Source of the DNA: Pseudomonas koreensis
GTDB taxonomy: Bacteria; Pseudomonadota; Gammaproteobacteria; Pseudomonadales; Pseudomonadaceae
DNA: 32,871 nucleotides
Assembly: GCF_025447595.1 (NCBI RefSeq)
Contig: NZ_JAOEJU010000039.1
Coordinates: 1-32,871 of the forward strand
Direction of reading: 5' to 3'
Part shown: positions 23,455 through 32,434 of the stretch, piece after piece
Numbering within the stretch: the first letter of the stretch is position 1
How the letters are laid out: each line of letters starts with the position of its first letter
The notes under the pieces: model-generated
What the model was told of the DNA's origin: nothing
Databases searched by the model: none
What the model saw: the letters and a program-made list of their open reading frames with translations, nothing else
Translations under genes and position numbers: made by a program

Positions 23455-24222
23455 CTAGCGAAAATCCCGCCGTTCGCGAATCAGCGTGTAGGCATTGTGC
23501 AATTCGCGGGTCCTTTCGGTGGCCTCGCGCACCTGCGCCGGTGTGGCGCCCGTCCCGGCCACCTTGTCCGGGTGATGCCGGCTGAGCAGGCGTCGATAGG
23601 CACGTTTGATCTGCGCCGGTTCGCTGGTGGCCGATACGCCGAGCAGGCGCATCGCCTCCTGATAGCTCACCGCCGCACTGACGATCGGACGCTTGTGCGG
23701 CTCGTAATCCGCCGCCAGCGCCTGTATCTGGTGCGTCGTCCAGCCCAGCCACTTGCCCCACTGTGCCAGCAATTCTCGCTCGCTGACACCAGCCCGGCCG
23801 TCGGCCCAGACCATTCTCCAGCAGGCGCGCAACACGCCTTCGGCCGCATGGGGTTGAGCACTCAACCGACGCAGATAGCCGCGCAGATTGTCGTTGCCGG
23901 ACTTGCCGCGATTGAACGCGGCAATCGCCCGGCGCTGTGCCGGCTCGCTCATTTCCAGCGCGCGCATCTCCTGCCGCGCCTGCTGGATGTGACCGTCCGT
24001 GACCCGCCCGTCGCTCTTGGCCAGACGCCCGAGCAACACGAACAACAGTTCGTCGTTGCGCAGCATCGGTCGGCCGCCGAGTTTTTCCCGTAAATGCCCC
24101 CAGCTCTGCAAATGCAGGCGCCGATCCAGCGCCTGCCCCAACAAAGCCCCAAGCATGGCCCCCGGAATGCTGGCGATAGCAAAACCCGCTCCGGCTCCAA
24201 TCAGAGTCCCTGGCCACAACAT
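23455..24222 (-). CDS. djlA: DjlA-like membrane-anchored DnaJ-domain co-chaperone
   Basis: A 255-residue protein with a DjlA layout. A Gly/Ala-rich TM (LIGAGAGFAIASIPGAMLGALLGQAL) lies at residues 6-32, a TerB-like helical domain at about 55-180 (ELLFVLLGRLAKSDGRVTDGHI), and a C-terminal J domain with the RRLLSRHHPDKVA loop, whose HPD stimulates DnaK. It likely works at the inner membrane as a DnaK partner. Its ATG lies one base past the murU stop, so it is the third gene of the amgK-murU operon. Confidence 0.88.
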   Translation of the reverse strand: MLWPGTLIGAGAGFAIASIPGAMLGALLGQALDRRLHLQSWGHLREKLGGRPMLRNDELLFVLLGRLAKSDGRVTDGHIQQARQEMRALEMSEPAQRRAIAAFNRGKSGNDNLRGYLRRLSAQPHAAEGVLRACWRMVWADGRAGVSERELLAQWGKWLGWTTHQIQALAADYEPHKRPIVSAAVSYQEAMRLLGVSATSEPAQIKRAYRRLLSRHHPDKVAGTGATPAQVREATERTRELHNAYTLIRERRDFR

Positions 24223-24223
24223 A

Positions 24224-24895
24224 TCAGCGACTCGCTTCTATCAAGGCTTCGGCTTCGGCCAGACGCTCGTGCGTACCGACATCGACCCAGTGACCTTTCA
24301 GCCGCTCGCCGGTCACCTGCCCGTCCACCATGGCTTTACGCAACAGCGGCGCCAGTTTGAAGGCACCCTCGCTGCAGCCGTCGAACAACTGCGGATGCAG
24401 TACGGCGATGCCGCTGTAGGTCAGGGTCGCCGCATCGGCCTGGCCATCACGCACCTGGCCGTCGGTCAGAGTGAAGTCGCCTGTCGGGTGATGCGCCGGA
24501 TTATCCGCCAACACCAGATGCGCCAGCCCGGTGATCGGCTGATGCAGCACGCTGAAGTCGTAATCGGTCCAGATGTCACCGTTGACCACCAGAAACGCAT
24601 CGTCGCCCAGCAGCGGCAAGGCGCGGAAAATACCGCCGCCGGTTTCCAGTGGCTCACCCTCTGGCGAGTACTGGATCGACACACCGAACTGCGAGCCATC
24701 GCCCAAGTGATCTTCAATCTGCTGTCCGAGCCAGGCATGGTTGATCACGATCTCGTTGAAACCGGCCGCGGCCAGGGCACGCAGGTGATATTCAATCAGA
24801 GGCACACCACCGGCGCGCACCAGCGGTTTGGGGGTGGTCAGGGTCAGCGGGCGCATGCGCTCGCCTTTGCCCGCCGCCAGAATCATTGCCTTCAT
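24224..24895 (-). CDS. murU: N-acetylmuramate alpha-1-phosphate uridylyltransferase
   Basis: A 223-residue nucleotidyltransferase. The pyrophosphorylase signature is AAGKGERMRPLTLTTPKPLV at the N-terminus, with GDIWTDYDF as the Mg site and YSPEGEPLETGGG in the sugar pocket. In pseudomonads MurU turns MurNAc-1-phosphate into UDP-MurNAc, recycling peptidoglycan sugars past the fosfomycin-sensitive MurA step. Its ATG overlaps the amgK stop by four bases. Confidence 0.94.
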   Translation of the reverse strand: MKAMILAAGKGERMRPLTLTTPKPLVRAGGVPLIEYHLRALAAAGFNEIVINHAWLGQQIEDHLGDGSQFGVSIQYSPEGEPLETGGGIFRALPLLGDDAFLVVNGDIWTDYDFSVLHQPITGLAHLVLADNPAHHPTGDFTLTDGQVRDGQADAATLTYSGIAVLHPQLFDGCSEGAFKLAPLLRKAMVDGQVTGERLKGHWVDVGTHERLAEAEALIEASR

Positions 24896-25911
24896 GCCGT
24901 CACTCCACCACGCAGGCTGGCGAGCAGTGCCTGCAGATCCGCCAGCTCGGGACGGCGCGCGATGACCGCTTCTATATAAGAGAAGAAACGTGGCACATCG
25001 CCGAGGTAACGCGGCTTGCCATCGCGATGGCAGATGCGGGCGAAGATGCCGATGACTTTCAGATGGCGCTGCACGCCCATCAGGTCGCTGGCACGCAGGA
25101 ACCCTTCGAAGTCCGGCTGCACCGGGATGTTCAGCGCCGACGCCTGCTGCCAGTAGCTTTCCAGCCAGCTGCGCACACGCTCTTCAGGCCAGCTGAGGAA
25201 AGCGTCCTTGAACAGGCAGGTCACGTCGTAGGTCACCGGGCCATACACGGCGTCCTGGAAGTCCAGCACGCCGGGATTCGGCTCGCTGAGCATCAGGTTG
25301 CGCGGCATGTAGTCGCGGTGCACCAGCACTTTCGGTTGGGCCAAGGCACTGTCGATCAGCAGATCGCTGACCTTCTGCCACTGCTGTTGTTGGGTGGCAT
25401 CGAACTCGACGCCCAGCTCGCGTTTCACGTACCACTCGGGGAACAGTTCCAGCTCGCGGCGCAACAACGCCACGTCATAGCTCGGCAGCGGCGCGACCAT
25501 CGGCAGCTGCTGAAAAGCCAGCAGCGCTTGCAGGGCATCACTGAATAACGCGTCGGCATTTTCGCTGTCGATCACGTCCAGATAGGTTTTGTTGCCCAGG
25601 TCATTGAGCAAAAGAAACCCGCGCTCCAGGTCTTCGGCATAAATTTTCGGCACGTTGATGCCGGATTTCGCCAGCAAAAAGGCGATATCCACGAACGGTT
25701 TGCAGTTTTCCTGAGGTGGCGGCGCGTCCATCACGACGAAGCTGCGTCCCGCGCCTTCCCAACGGAAATACCGGCGGAAACTCGCGTCGCTGCTGGCCGC
25801 GGTCAACGTGGCCGGGGGTACGGCTCCCCAGCCCTGATCTGCAAAAAGGATTGCCAACTGTTCATCGAGCCAAACTTTCAGGTGTTGCAAGCGTACATCT
25901 TGATCAGGCAT
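24892..25911 (-). CDS. amgK: anomeric MurNAc/GlcNAc kinase
   Basis: A 339-residue kinase of the aminoglycoside phosphotransferase (APH/choline kinase) fold. The catalytic loop HRDYMPRNLML holds Asp and Asn, and DFQDAVYGP is the Mg loop. The N-terminal lobe reads SDASFRRYFRW and SFVVMDAPP. AmgK phosphorylates MurNAc at C1, the step before MurU. It is the first gene of amgK-murU-djlA and diverges from lptD. Confidence 0.94.
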   Translation of the reverse strand: MPDQDVRLQHLKVWLDEQLAILFADQGWGAVPPATLTAASSDASFRRYFRWEGAGRSFVVMDAPPPQENCKPFVDIAFLLAKSGINVPKIYAEDLERGFLLLNDLGNKTYLDVIDSENADALFSDALQALLAFQQLPMVAPLPSYDVALLRRELELFPEWYVKRELGVEFDATQQQQWQKVSDLLIDSALAQPKVLVHRDYMPRNLMLSEPNPGVLDFQDAVYGPVTYDVTCLFKDAFLSWPEERVRSWLESYWQQASALNIPVQPDFEGFLRASDLMGVQRHLKVIGIFARICHRDGKPRYLGDVPRFFSYIEAVIARRPELADLQALLASLRGGVTA

Positions 25912-26041
25912 TGCAAGGGTCTCCGACGGCGCTAGCCGTCAAGCGGGTCATGCTTTATTATCCAGCATCTTTTTCAGACCATCGAGAGGCGTGCGGCCCA
26001 CACCGCGGGCAGATGGCACGCAGGAAGCCCGGACTAATAAG
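25912..26041. promoter_or_regulatory. divergent promoter region between amgK and lptD
   Basis: A 6-bp inverted repeat, GACGGC-GCTA-GCCGTC, lies at 25925-25940. TATTAT at 25956-25961 (rightward, five of six) could be a -10 for lptD, without a good -35. Around it, ATGCT and AGCAT are a short inverted pair. The region is the only control segment for the six-gene lptD operon. A sigma-E-type promoter, known for E. coli lptD, was not recognised. Confidence 0.45.
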
Positions 26042-28840
26042 ATGGCATTGAAATCCCCCGCGTTTCGTAAAAAATTTCCGTTGTTGGTAACCGGCAGTCT
26101 GCTGGCTATGCAACCTCTGGCCAGTTCATTCGTTGTCGCCGCCGAGCAGTATGACTGCGCCGTCTCGGCAACGGGAGGCTGGGCCTGCTCGCCGAAGACG
26201 TCGGCCGCTGCCTTGCCGCCGCGTCCCGTGCATGACGGCAGTGCCGTCAGCGCCGCTGGCGAAGCTGCGGCCGAGAGCGGTTCCACCGCAGAGTCCGGGC
26301 CCAAGCCGGTACTGGTTACCGAATCCAAGGGCCGTGGCCTGAAATCCCGTAGCGAAGACTACAGTCACCTCGACTGGGTTCCGCGCGAGAAGCTCACCGC
26401 GGCCCAACTGGCCGAGACCGGTCCTTACTGCTCTGGTTCCTATATCGAACCAATTCGTCCTGGCATGAATGACAAGACGAATAAAAGTGACGCCCCGACC
26501 TTCATCGGCGCCAAGGCGTCGCGTTATCAGCAGGATTCGCAGGTCGCGAGTCTGGCCGGTGACGTGGTCATGCGTCAGGGCAGCATGCAGGTCGAAGCCG
26601 ACGAGGCCAACCTGTATCAGGCCGAAAGCCGTGGCGAACTGGCGGGCAACGTGCGCATTCGCGACAACGGCGCGCTGATCGTCGGCGACCACGCCGATGT
26701 GCAGCTGGACACCGGTGAAGCCAAGGTCGACAACGCCGAATACGTGATGCACAAGTCGCGCATCCGCGGTAACGCGCTGTACGCCAAGCGTGCCGAAAAC
26801 GCGATCATCCGCCTGAAGGACGGCACGTACACCACGTGCGAACCGAACAGCAACGCCTGGCAGCTCAAGGGCAACAACATCACCCTGAACCCTGCCACCG
26901 GCTTCGGTACCGCGACCAACGTGACACTGCGGGTCAAGGACATTCCGGTTCTGTACACGCCGTACATCTACTTCCCGATCGACGACCGTCGTCAGTCGGG
27001 CTTCCTGCCGCCGACCATCGGCACCGGCAGCGACACCGGCTTCATGCTGGTGACCCCGTACTACTTCAACCTGGCACCGAACTACGATGCCACGTTGTAT
27101 CCACGCTACATGGCCAAACGCGGTCTGTTGATGGAAGGCGAATTCCGCTACCTCACCAAGTCCAGCGAAGGTCAGTTCGGTGCGGCGTACCTCAACGACG
27201 AGGAAACCGAGCGCAGCAAGCAGACCGACTATCAGAAGAATCGCTACATGTACAACTGGCAGCACAAGGGCGGTCTCGACTCCCGCGTGCTGACCCAGGT
27301 GGACTACACCAAGATCAGCGATCCGTACTACTTCCAGGACCTGCAGACCGACCAGATTGGTGTCAAAAGCGCCGACTTCGTGAACCAGCAAGGTTCGGTG
27401 ACGTACCGTGGCGACAGCTACACCGCACGCTTGAACGCCCAGGCGTACCAGCTGGCGACCGTATCGAACATCACCCCGTATGACCGTCTGCCGCAGATCA
27501 CCTTCAATGGTCAGCTGCCGTATCATCCGGAAGGTCTGAATTTCGATTACGAGACCGAAATCGTTCGGTTTGACCGCGATCTGAAAGACGGCAATTTCGT
27601 CAACGAAGACGGCACTATCGAGCGTCGCCTCGATAACAACGTGTTCGGCCTGGCGCGCGCCAACGGCGACCGTCTGAATCTGAAGCCGGGCGTCAGCCTT
27701 CCGATGAACTGGACCTATGGCTTCCTCAAGCCGTCGCTGAAGTACCAGTACACCCAGTACCAACTGGATCTGGACGGCACCGGCAAGTCGCAGATTGCTG
27801 CCCAGACCGCAGAGCAGAACAAACTCAACGGGACCTTCGACAGCAACCAGAGTCGCGGCGTACCAATCGCCAGTGTTGACGGTGGCCTGTACTTCGACCG
27901 CAATACATCCTTCTTTGGCAAGAACTACCGTCAGACGTTGGAACCGCGCCTGTTCTACCTCTATGTACCTGAGGTGGACCAGGAAGACATTCCGGTATTC
28001 GACACCAGCGAATACACCTTCAACTATGCGTCACTGTTCCGCGACAACCGCTTCTCCGGCTCCGACCGTGTCGGCGACGAGAACAAACTGTCGCTGGGCG
28101 TGACCAGCCGCTGGATCGAAGATGACGGGTTCGAGCGTCAACGCATCAGCGTCGGTCAGGCCCTGTACTTCAAGGACCGCAAAGTTCAACTCCCGGGTAT
28201 CGCGTTCAACGATCGTGACGACGCCAAATCCAGTGTCTCGCCATACGCACTGGAATACGAATACCGCTGGAACCGCGACTGGCGCACCACTGCCGACTAC
28301 AACTGGGATCCGGACAGCCGCAGCCCGCGTTCCGGCAGTGCAATGTTCCACTACCAGCCTGAAGACAACCCGAACAAGGTGGTCAACGTCGGCTATCGCT
28401 ATCGCAATGACCAGGTCCGCTACGACCAGAACACCGGTAAATGGGCCGTGGGCGGTGGTGACTACGGCACACCTGGCCAGCCTGGCTACGTGAAGGACTA
28501 CTACAAGATCCAGCAGCATGACTTCTCGGTCATCTGGCCGATCGTTCCACAGTGGAGCGCGATCAGCCGCTGGCAGTACGACTACAACCGCAACCGCACG
28601 CTGGAAGCCTTCGGTGGTTTCGAATATGACAACTGCTGCTGGAAACTGCGCCTGATCAACCGTTACTGGGTCAGCTATGACGAATTCAGTCAGAACGCCC
28701 CGGAAAACGAAAAAGGCGACCACGGCGTCTTCCTCCAAATTGTTCTGAAGGGACTCGGCGGCCTCACCGGCGCCAAGGTAGAGAGCTTCCTCGACAAAGG
28801 CATCCAAGGTTATCGTCAACGTGAAGACCAAGCTTTCTGA
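26042..28840 (+). CDS. lptD: LPS-assembly outer-membrane protein LptD
   Basis: A 932-residue LptD, larger than the 784 of E. coli. Residues 1-33 are the signal peptide (to VVAA). An extra region of about 110 residues precedes the periplasmic OstA/LptA-like beta-jellyroll (about 160-330), and the rest is the beta barrel. Six cysteines remain in the mature protein: 39, 49, 130, 266 and the 865-866 pair in DNCCWKL; E. coli has four, forming the 1-3 and 2-4 disulfides. LptD inserts LPS at the outer surface with LptE. ATG at 26042 fits MALKSPAFRKKF; an open-frame extension to 25991 is rejected. It overlaps surA by 20 bases. Confidence 0.97.
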   Translation: MALKSPAFRKKFPLLVTGSLLAMQPLASSFVVAAEQYDCAVSATGGWACSPKTSAAALPPRPVHDGSAVSAAGEAAAESGSTAESGPKPVLVTESKGRGLKSRSEDYSHLDWVPREKLTAAQLAETGPYCSGSYIEPIRPGMNDKTNKSDAPTFIGAKASRYQQDSQVASLAGDVVMRQGSMQVEADEANLYQAESRGELAGNVRIRDNGALIVGDHADVQLDTGEAKVDNAEYVMHKSRIRGNALYAKRAENAIIRLKDGTYTTCEPNSNAWQLKGNNITLNPATGFGTATNVTLRVKDIPVLYTPYIYFPIDDRRQSGFLPPTIGTGSDTGFMLVTPYYFNLAPNYDATLYPRYMAKRGLLMEGEFRYLTKSSEGQFGAAYLNDEETERSKQTDYQKNRYMYNWQHKGGLDSRVLTQVDYTKISDPYYFQDLQTDQIGVKSADFVNQQGSVTYRGDSYTARLNAQAYQLATVSNITPYDRLPQITFNGQLPYHPEGLNFDYETEIVRFDRDLKDGNFVNEDGTIERRLDNNVFGLARANGDRLNLKPGVSLPMNWTYGFLKPSLKYQYTQYQLDLDGTGKSQIAAQTAEQNKLNGTFDSNQSRGVPIASVDGGLYFDRNTSFFGKNYRQTLEPRLFYLYVPEVDQEDIPVFDTSEYTFNYASLFRDNRFSGSDRVGDENKLSLGVTSRWIEDDGFERQRISVGQALYFKDRKVQLPGIAFNDRDDAKSSVSPYALEYEYRWNRDWRTTADYNWDPDSRSPRSGSAMFHYQPEDNPNKVVNVGYRYRNDQVRYDQNTGKWAVGGGDYGTPGQPGYVKDYYKIQQHDFSVIWPIVPQWSAISRWQYDYNRNRTLEAFGGFEYDNCCWKLRLINRYWVSYDEFSQNAPENEKGDHGVFLQIVLKGLGGLTGAKVESFLDKGIQGYRQREDQAF

Positions 28841-30137
28841 TTGTCTGCGCCCGCTGATGCTGGGCGCGCTGTTCCTGGGTACTGCGGCCAACGCCGCAGT
28901 ACAGTCCATCGACAAAGTGGTGGCCATCGTCGACAACGACGTGGTCATGCAGAGCCAGCTGGATCAACGCGTCCACGAAGTTCAGCAAACCATCGCCAAG
29001 CGTGGCGGCGGCTTGCCGCCTCCGGGCGTGCTGGATCAACAGGTGCTCGAGCGCCTGATCGTCGAAAACCTGCAATTGCAGATCGGCGAACGCTCCGGTA
29101 TCCGCATCACCGATGAAGAGCTGAACCAGGCGGTCGGCACCATTGCCCAGCGCAACAACATGACCCCGGATCAATTCCGTGTCGCCCTGTCCCGCGATGG
29201 CCTGTCCTATGAGGACGCCCGTGAGCAGATCCGCCGCGAAATGATCATCAGCCGCGTGCGTCAGCGCCGCGTGGCCGAACGCATTCAGGTATCGGAGCAG
29301 GAAGTGAAGAACTTCCTCGCCTCCGATCTGGGCAAGATGCAACTGTCCGAAGAACTGCACCTGGCCAACATCCTGATTCCGACCCCGGAAAGCGCCAACT
29401 CCGAAGCGATTCAGAGTGCTGCACGCAAGGCGATGGACGTTTACCAGCAGCTCAAGCAAGGTGCTGACTTCGGCCAGATGGCCGTGGCCAACTCCGCAAG
29501 CGACAACGCGCTGGAAGGCGGCGATATGGGCTGGCGTAAAGCCGCTCAACTGCCACCTCCGTTCGATCGTGAACTGAGCAGCATGACGGCTGGCGACATC
29601 ACTCAACCGGCACGCACTCCGGGTGGTTTCATCATCCTGAAGCTGCTGGAAAAACGCGGTGGCGAAAGCCAGATGCGTGACGAAGTGCATGTGCGCCACA
29701 TTCTGGTCAAGCCAAGTCCGGTTCGCGACGAAGCGAAAACCAAGGAACTGGCTCAATCGCTCTACAACCGCATCGAAGCCGGTGAAGATTTCGCCGAACT
29801 GGCCAAGAAGTATTCGGAAGACCCGGGTTCTGCCCTCAACGGCGGCGACCTGAACTGGATCGACCCGAACGCACTGGTACCGGAGTTCCGCGCCGTGATG
29901 GCCAAGGCCCCGCAAGGCCAGCTGTCCAAGCCGTTCCAGACCCAGTACGGCTGGCACGTTCTGGAAGTCCTTGGCCGTCGCGCCACCGACAGCACCGAAC
30001 AGGCCCGTGAGCAGCAAGCGATGACCGTACTGCGTAACCGCAAATACGATGAAGAGCTGCAAACCTGGCTGCGTCAGATCCGTGACGAAGCGTACGTAGA
30101 GATCAAACTCCCTGGTGCAGACCAGGCAGCGCAGTGA
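28821..30137 (+). CDS. surA: periplasmic chaperone and prolyl isomerase SurA
   Basis: A 438-residue chaperone that escorts outer-membrane proteins such as LptD to BAM. Signal peptide to about residue 26 (ANA-A), an N-terminal core (AVQSIDKVVAIVDNDVVMQSQL), two parvulin domains at about 176-280 (HLANILIPTPES) and 287-390 (DEVHVRHILVKPSP, FAELAKKYSEDPGS), and a C-terminal helix. GTG at 28821 gives the basic signal n-region (VKTKLSDCLRP), so it is chosen although it lies 20 bases inside lptD. Its stop overlaps pdxA. Confidence 0.95.
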   Translation: MKTKLSDCLRPLMLGALFLGTAANAAVQSIDKVVAIVDNDVVMQSQLDQRVHEVQQTIAKRGGGLPPPGVLDQQVLERLIVENLQLQIGERSGIRITDEELNQAVGTIAQRNNMTPDQFRVALSRDGLSYEDAREQIRREMIISRVRQRRVAERIQVSEQEVKNFLASDLGKMQLSEELHLANILIPTPESANSEAIQSAARKAMDVYQQLKQGADFGQMAVANSASDNALEGGDMGWRKAAQLPPPFDRELSSMTAGDITQPARTPGGFIILKLLEKRGGESQMRDEVHVRHILVKPSPVRDEAKTKELAQSLYNRIEAGEDFAELAKKYSEDPGSALNGGDLNWIDPNALVPEFRAVMAKAPQGQLSKPFQTQYGWHVLEVLGRRATDSTEQAREQQAMTVLRNRKYDEELQTWLRQIRDEAYVEIKLPGADQAAQ

Positions 30138-31123
30138 AACCCAAGCGTTTCGCGCTGACACCCGGCGAACCGGCCGGCATCGGTCCCGACCTGTGCCTGC
30201 TGCTCGCCTCGCAAGCCCAGCCACATCCCCTGATTGCCATCACCAGCCGCGACCTGCTCCAAGAGCGGGCCGCGCAACTGGGGCTGGCCGTCAGTTTGCT
30301 GGAAGTGGCGCCGGACCACTGGCCGGACGCTCCGGCGCCCGCCAACAGCCTGTATGTCTGGGACACCCCGCTCAACGCCCCCGTGGTCGCCGGGCAACTG
30401 GACAAGGCCAACGCCGCATTCGTCCTCGAAACCCTGACCCGCGCCGGCAATGGCTGCCTGAACGGCGACTTCGCCGGGATGATCACCGCCCCTGTACACA
30501 AGGGCGTGATCAACGAATCGGGCATTGCGTTTTCCGGCCACACCGAATTTCTTGCCGACCTGACCCACACCGCCCAGGTGGTGATGATGCTCGCGACCCG
30601 CGGTTTGCGCGTGGCGCTGGTCACCACCCACCTGCCCTTGCGCGAGATTGCCGACGCGATCACGCCGGAGCGGCTGGAACGGGTCACGCGGATCCTGCAC
30701 GCCGACCTGCAACAAAAATTCGGCATCGCCCAACCGCGCATCCTGGTCTGCGGACTCAATCCGCACGCTGGTGAAGGCGGACACCTGGGCCATGAAGAAA
30801 TCGACATCATCGAACCCACATTGGAGCGCCTGCGCGGCGAGGGCATGGACCTTCGTGGCCCGCTGCCTGCCGACACTCTGTTTACCCCCAAATATCTGGA
30901 GCACTGCGACGCAGTGCTGGCGATGTACCACGACCAGGGCCTGCCCGTGCTGAAGTACAAAGGCTTCGGCGCCGCAGTCAATGTGACCCTGGGCCTGCCG
31001 ATCATCCGTACTTCGGTCGACCATGGCACCGCCCTGGATCTGGCCGGCAGCGGCAAGATCGACACCGGCAGCCTGCAAGTTGCCCTGGAAACCGCCTACC
31101 AGATGGCCGAGACCCGTTTATGA
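30134..31123 (+). CDS. pdxA: 4-hydroxythreonine-4-phosphate dehydrogenase
   Basis: A 329-residue metal-dependent dehydrogenase of pyridoxal 5'-phosphate synthesis. It oxidises 4-phosphohydroxy-threonine. Marks: TPGEPAGIGPDLCL at the start, TAPVHKGVINESGIAFSGHTEFLA with a metal His, GLNPHAGEGGHLGHEE, MYHDQGLPVLKY and TSVDHGTALDLAGSG. It begins with GTG at 30134, overlapping the surA TGA, and ends overlapping the rsmA ATG by four bases. Confidence 0.96.
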   Translation: MKPKRFALTPGEPAGIGPDLCLLLASQAQPHPLIAITSRDLLQERAAQLGLAVSLLEVAPDHWPDAPAPANSLYVWDTPLNAPVVAGQLDKANAAFVLETLTRAGNGCLNGDFAGMITAPVHKGVINESGIAFSGHTEFLADLTHTAQVVMMLATRGLRVALVTTHLPLREIADAITPERLERVTRILHADLQQKFGIAQPRILVCGLNPHAGEGGHLGHEEIDIIEPTLERLRGEGMDLRGPLPADTLFTPKYLEHCDAVLAMYHDQGLPVLKYKGFGAAVNVTLGLPIIRTSVDHGTALDLAGSGKIDTGSLQVALETAYQMAETRL

Positions 31124-31938
31124 CCGAGCAATACCAACACAAGGCGCGCAAACGCTTTGGACAGAACTTCCTGCACGATGCCGGCGTCATCGACCGCATC
31201 CTGCGCTCCATCAGTGCCAAGGCCGGCGACCGCATGCTGGAAATCGGGCCGGGCCAGGGTGCATTGACCGCCGGCATCCTCAATTCCGGCGCACAACTGG
31301 ACGTGGTGGAGCTGGACAAGGACCTGATCCCGATCCTCAACCAGCAGTTCGCCGGCAAGAGCAATTTCAACCTGCATCAGGGCGATGCGCTGAAGTTCGA
31401 CTTCAACAGCCTGAACGCTGCGCCGAACAGCCTGCGCGTGGTCGGCAACCTGCCGTACAACATCTCCACGCCGCTGATTTTCCACCTGCTGAACAACGCC
31501 GGCATCATCCGCGACATGCACTTCATGCTGCAGAAGGAAGTGGTCGAGCGTCTGGCTGCCGGCCCGGGTGGCGGCGACTGGGGCCGTCTGTCGATCATGG
31601 TTCAGTACCACTGCCGGGTCGAACACCTGTTCAACGTCGGCCCGGGCGCGTTCAATCCGCCGCCGAAGGTCGACTCCGCCATCGTGCGCCTGGTACCGCA
31701 CGCGGTGCTGCCGCATCCGGCCAAGGATCATCGCCTGCTGGAGCGCGTAGTACGCGAAGCGTTCAACCAGCGCCGCAAGACCCTGCGCAATACCCTCAAG
31801 CAGTTGCTGAGCAACGCAGAGATCGAGGCCGCCGGTGTCGATGGCAGCCTGCGGCCCGAGCAACTCGACCTGGCCGCATTCGTGCGCCTGGCCGACACGC
31901 TCGCCGAACAGCCGGCCAAAGCGCCTGAAGCCGACTGA
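31120..31938 (+). CDS. rsmA: 16S rRNA dimethyladenosine transferase
   Basis: A 272-residue methyltransferase (KsgA) that dimethylates A1518 and A1519 of 16S rRNA. The AdoMet site is KRFGQNFLHDAGVI and LEIGPGQGALT; the catalytic NLPY motif is in VVGNLPYNISTPLIF. AFNPPPKVDSAIVRL and FNQRRKTLRN are in the C-terminal part. It is followed by a 115-base gap with a large hairpin, then apaG. Confidence 0.97.
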   Translation: MTEQYQHKARKRFGQNFLHDAGVIDRILRSISAKAGDRMLEIGPGQGALTAGILNSGAQLDVVELDKDLIPILNQQFAGKSNFNLHQGDALKFDFNSLNAAPNSLRVVGNLPYNISTPLIFHLLNNAGIIRDMHFMLQKEVVERLAAGPGGGDWGRLSIMVQYHCRVEHLFNVGPGAFNPPPKVDSAIVRLVPHAVLPHPAKDHRLLERVVREAFNQRRKTLRNTLKQLLSNAEIEAAGVDGSLRPEQLDLAAFVRLADTLAEQPAKAPEAD

Positions 31939-31939
31939 C

Positions 31940-31997
31940 AGGCAATGATCGTTATCGGGCAGGTCGCCGACTCTGGTCTACTGCCCGATACTTGCCT
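31940..31997 (+). other. large imperfect hairpin between rsmA and apaG
   Basis: A 10-bp perfect stem, TATCGGGCAG / CTGCCCGATA (31953-31962 and 31981-31990), encloses an 18-base loop. An outer 6-bp stem AGGCAA / TTGCCT (31940-31945, 31992-31997) is separated by a 7-base bulge on the left and one base on the right. There is no T run, so it is not a standard terminator. It may control read-through or mRNA stability between rsmA and apaG. Confidence 0.7.
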
Positions 31998-32053
31998 AGA
32001 CTGAATTCAATCAGCTACGCCCCGCGTCCCGCTTCGCTTTTAAGGCCTTCCGC

Positions 32054-32434
32054 ATGTCCGATCCTCGCTACCAGGTCGACGTCAGTGTCGTTACCCACTA
32101 TCTGGCAGACCAATCGCAACCCGAGCACGAGCGCTTTGCCTTCGCCTACACCATCACCGTGCAGAACAATGGCGAGCAACCGGCCCGCCTGATGTCGCGC
32201 CATTGGGTAATCACCGACGGCGACGGCCATGTCGAGGAAGTGCGCGGCGCCGGCGTGGTCGGCCAGCAACCGCTGATCGGCGCTGGCAAAAGCCACACCT
32301 ACAGCAGCGGTACGGTGATGACCACCAAGGTCGGCACCATGCAAGGCACTTACGAAATGGTCGCCGACGACGGCAAGCATTTCGATGCGATCATCAAGCC
32401 CTTCCGCCTCGCCGTTCCCGGAGCTCTGCACTGA
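32054..32434 (+). CDS. apaG: ApaG/Co2+-Mg2+ efflux-associated protein
   Basis: A 126-residue ApaG with the usual length and an all-beta fold. Marks are YQVDVSVVTHYL, RHWVITDGDGHVEEVRGAGVVGQQPLI and SGTVMTTKVGTMQGTYEM. The biochemical role is not settled; it is linked to Co2+ tolerance in Salmonella and binds pyrophosphate in Xanthomonas. Its TGA overlaps the apaH ATG. Confidence 0.95.
   Translation: MSDPRYQVDVSVVTHYLADQSQPEHERFAFAYTITVQNNGEQPARLMSRHWVITDGDGHVEEVRGAGVVGQQPLIGAGKSHTYSSGTVMTTKVGTMQGTYEMVADDGKHFDAIIKPFRLAVPGALH

Noticed and set aside
25956..25968. Sigma-E promoter for lptD
   Set aside because: No GAACTT-N16-TCTGA-like pair was found in 25912-26041, so only a weak -10-like TATTAT is noted.
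26126..27763. 545-codon leftward ORF opposite lptD (and similar ones opposite surA, agtC and agtS)
   Set aside because: These mirror the codon bias of the real gene on the other strand and have no start signal or motifs.
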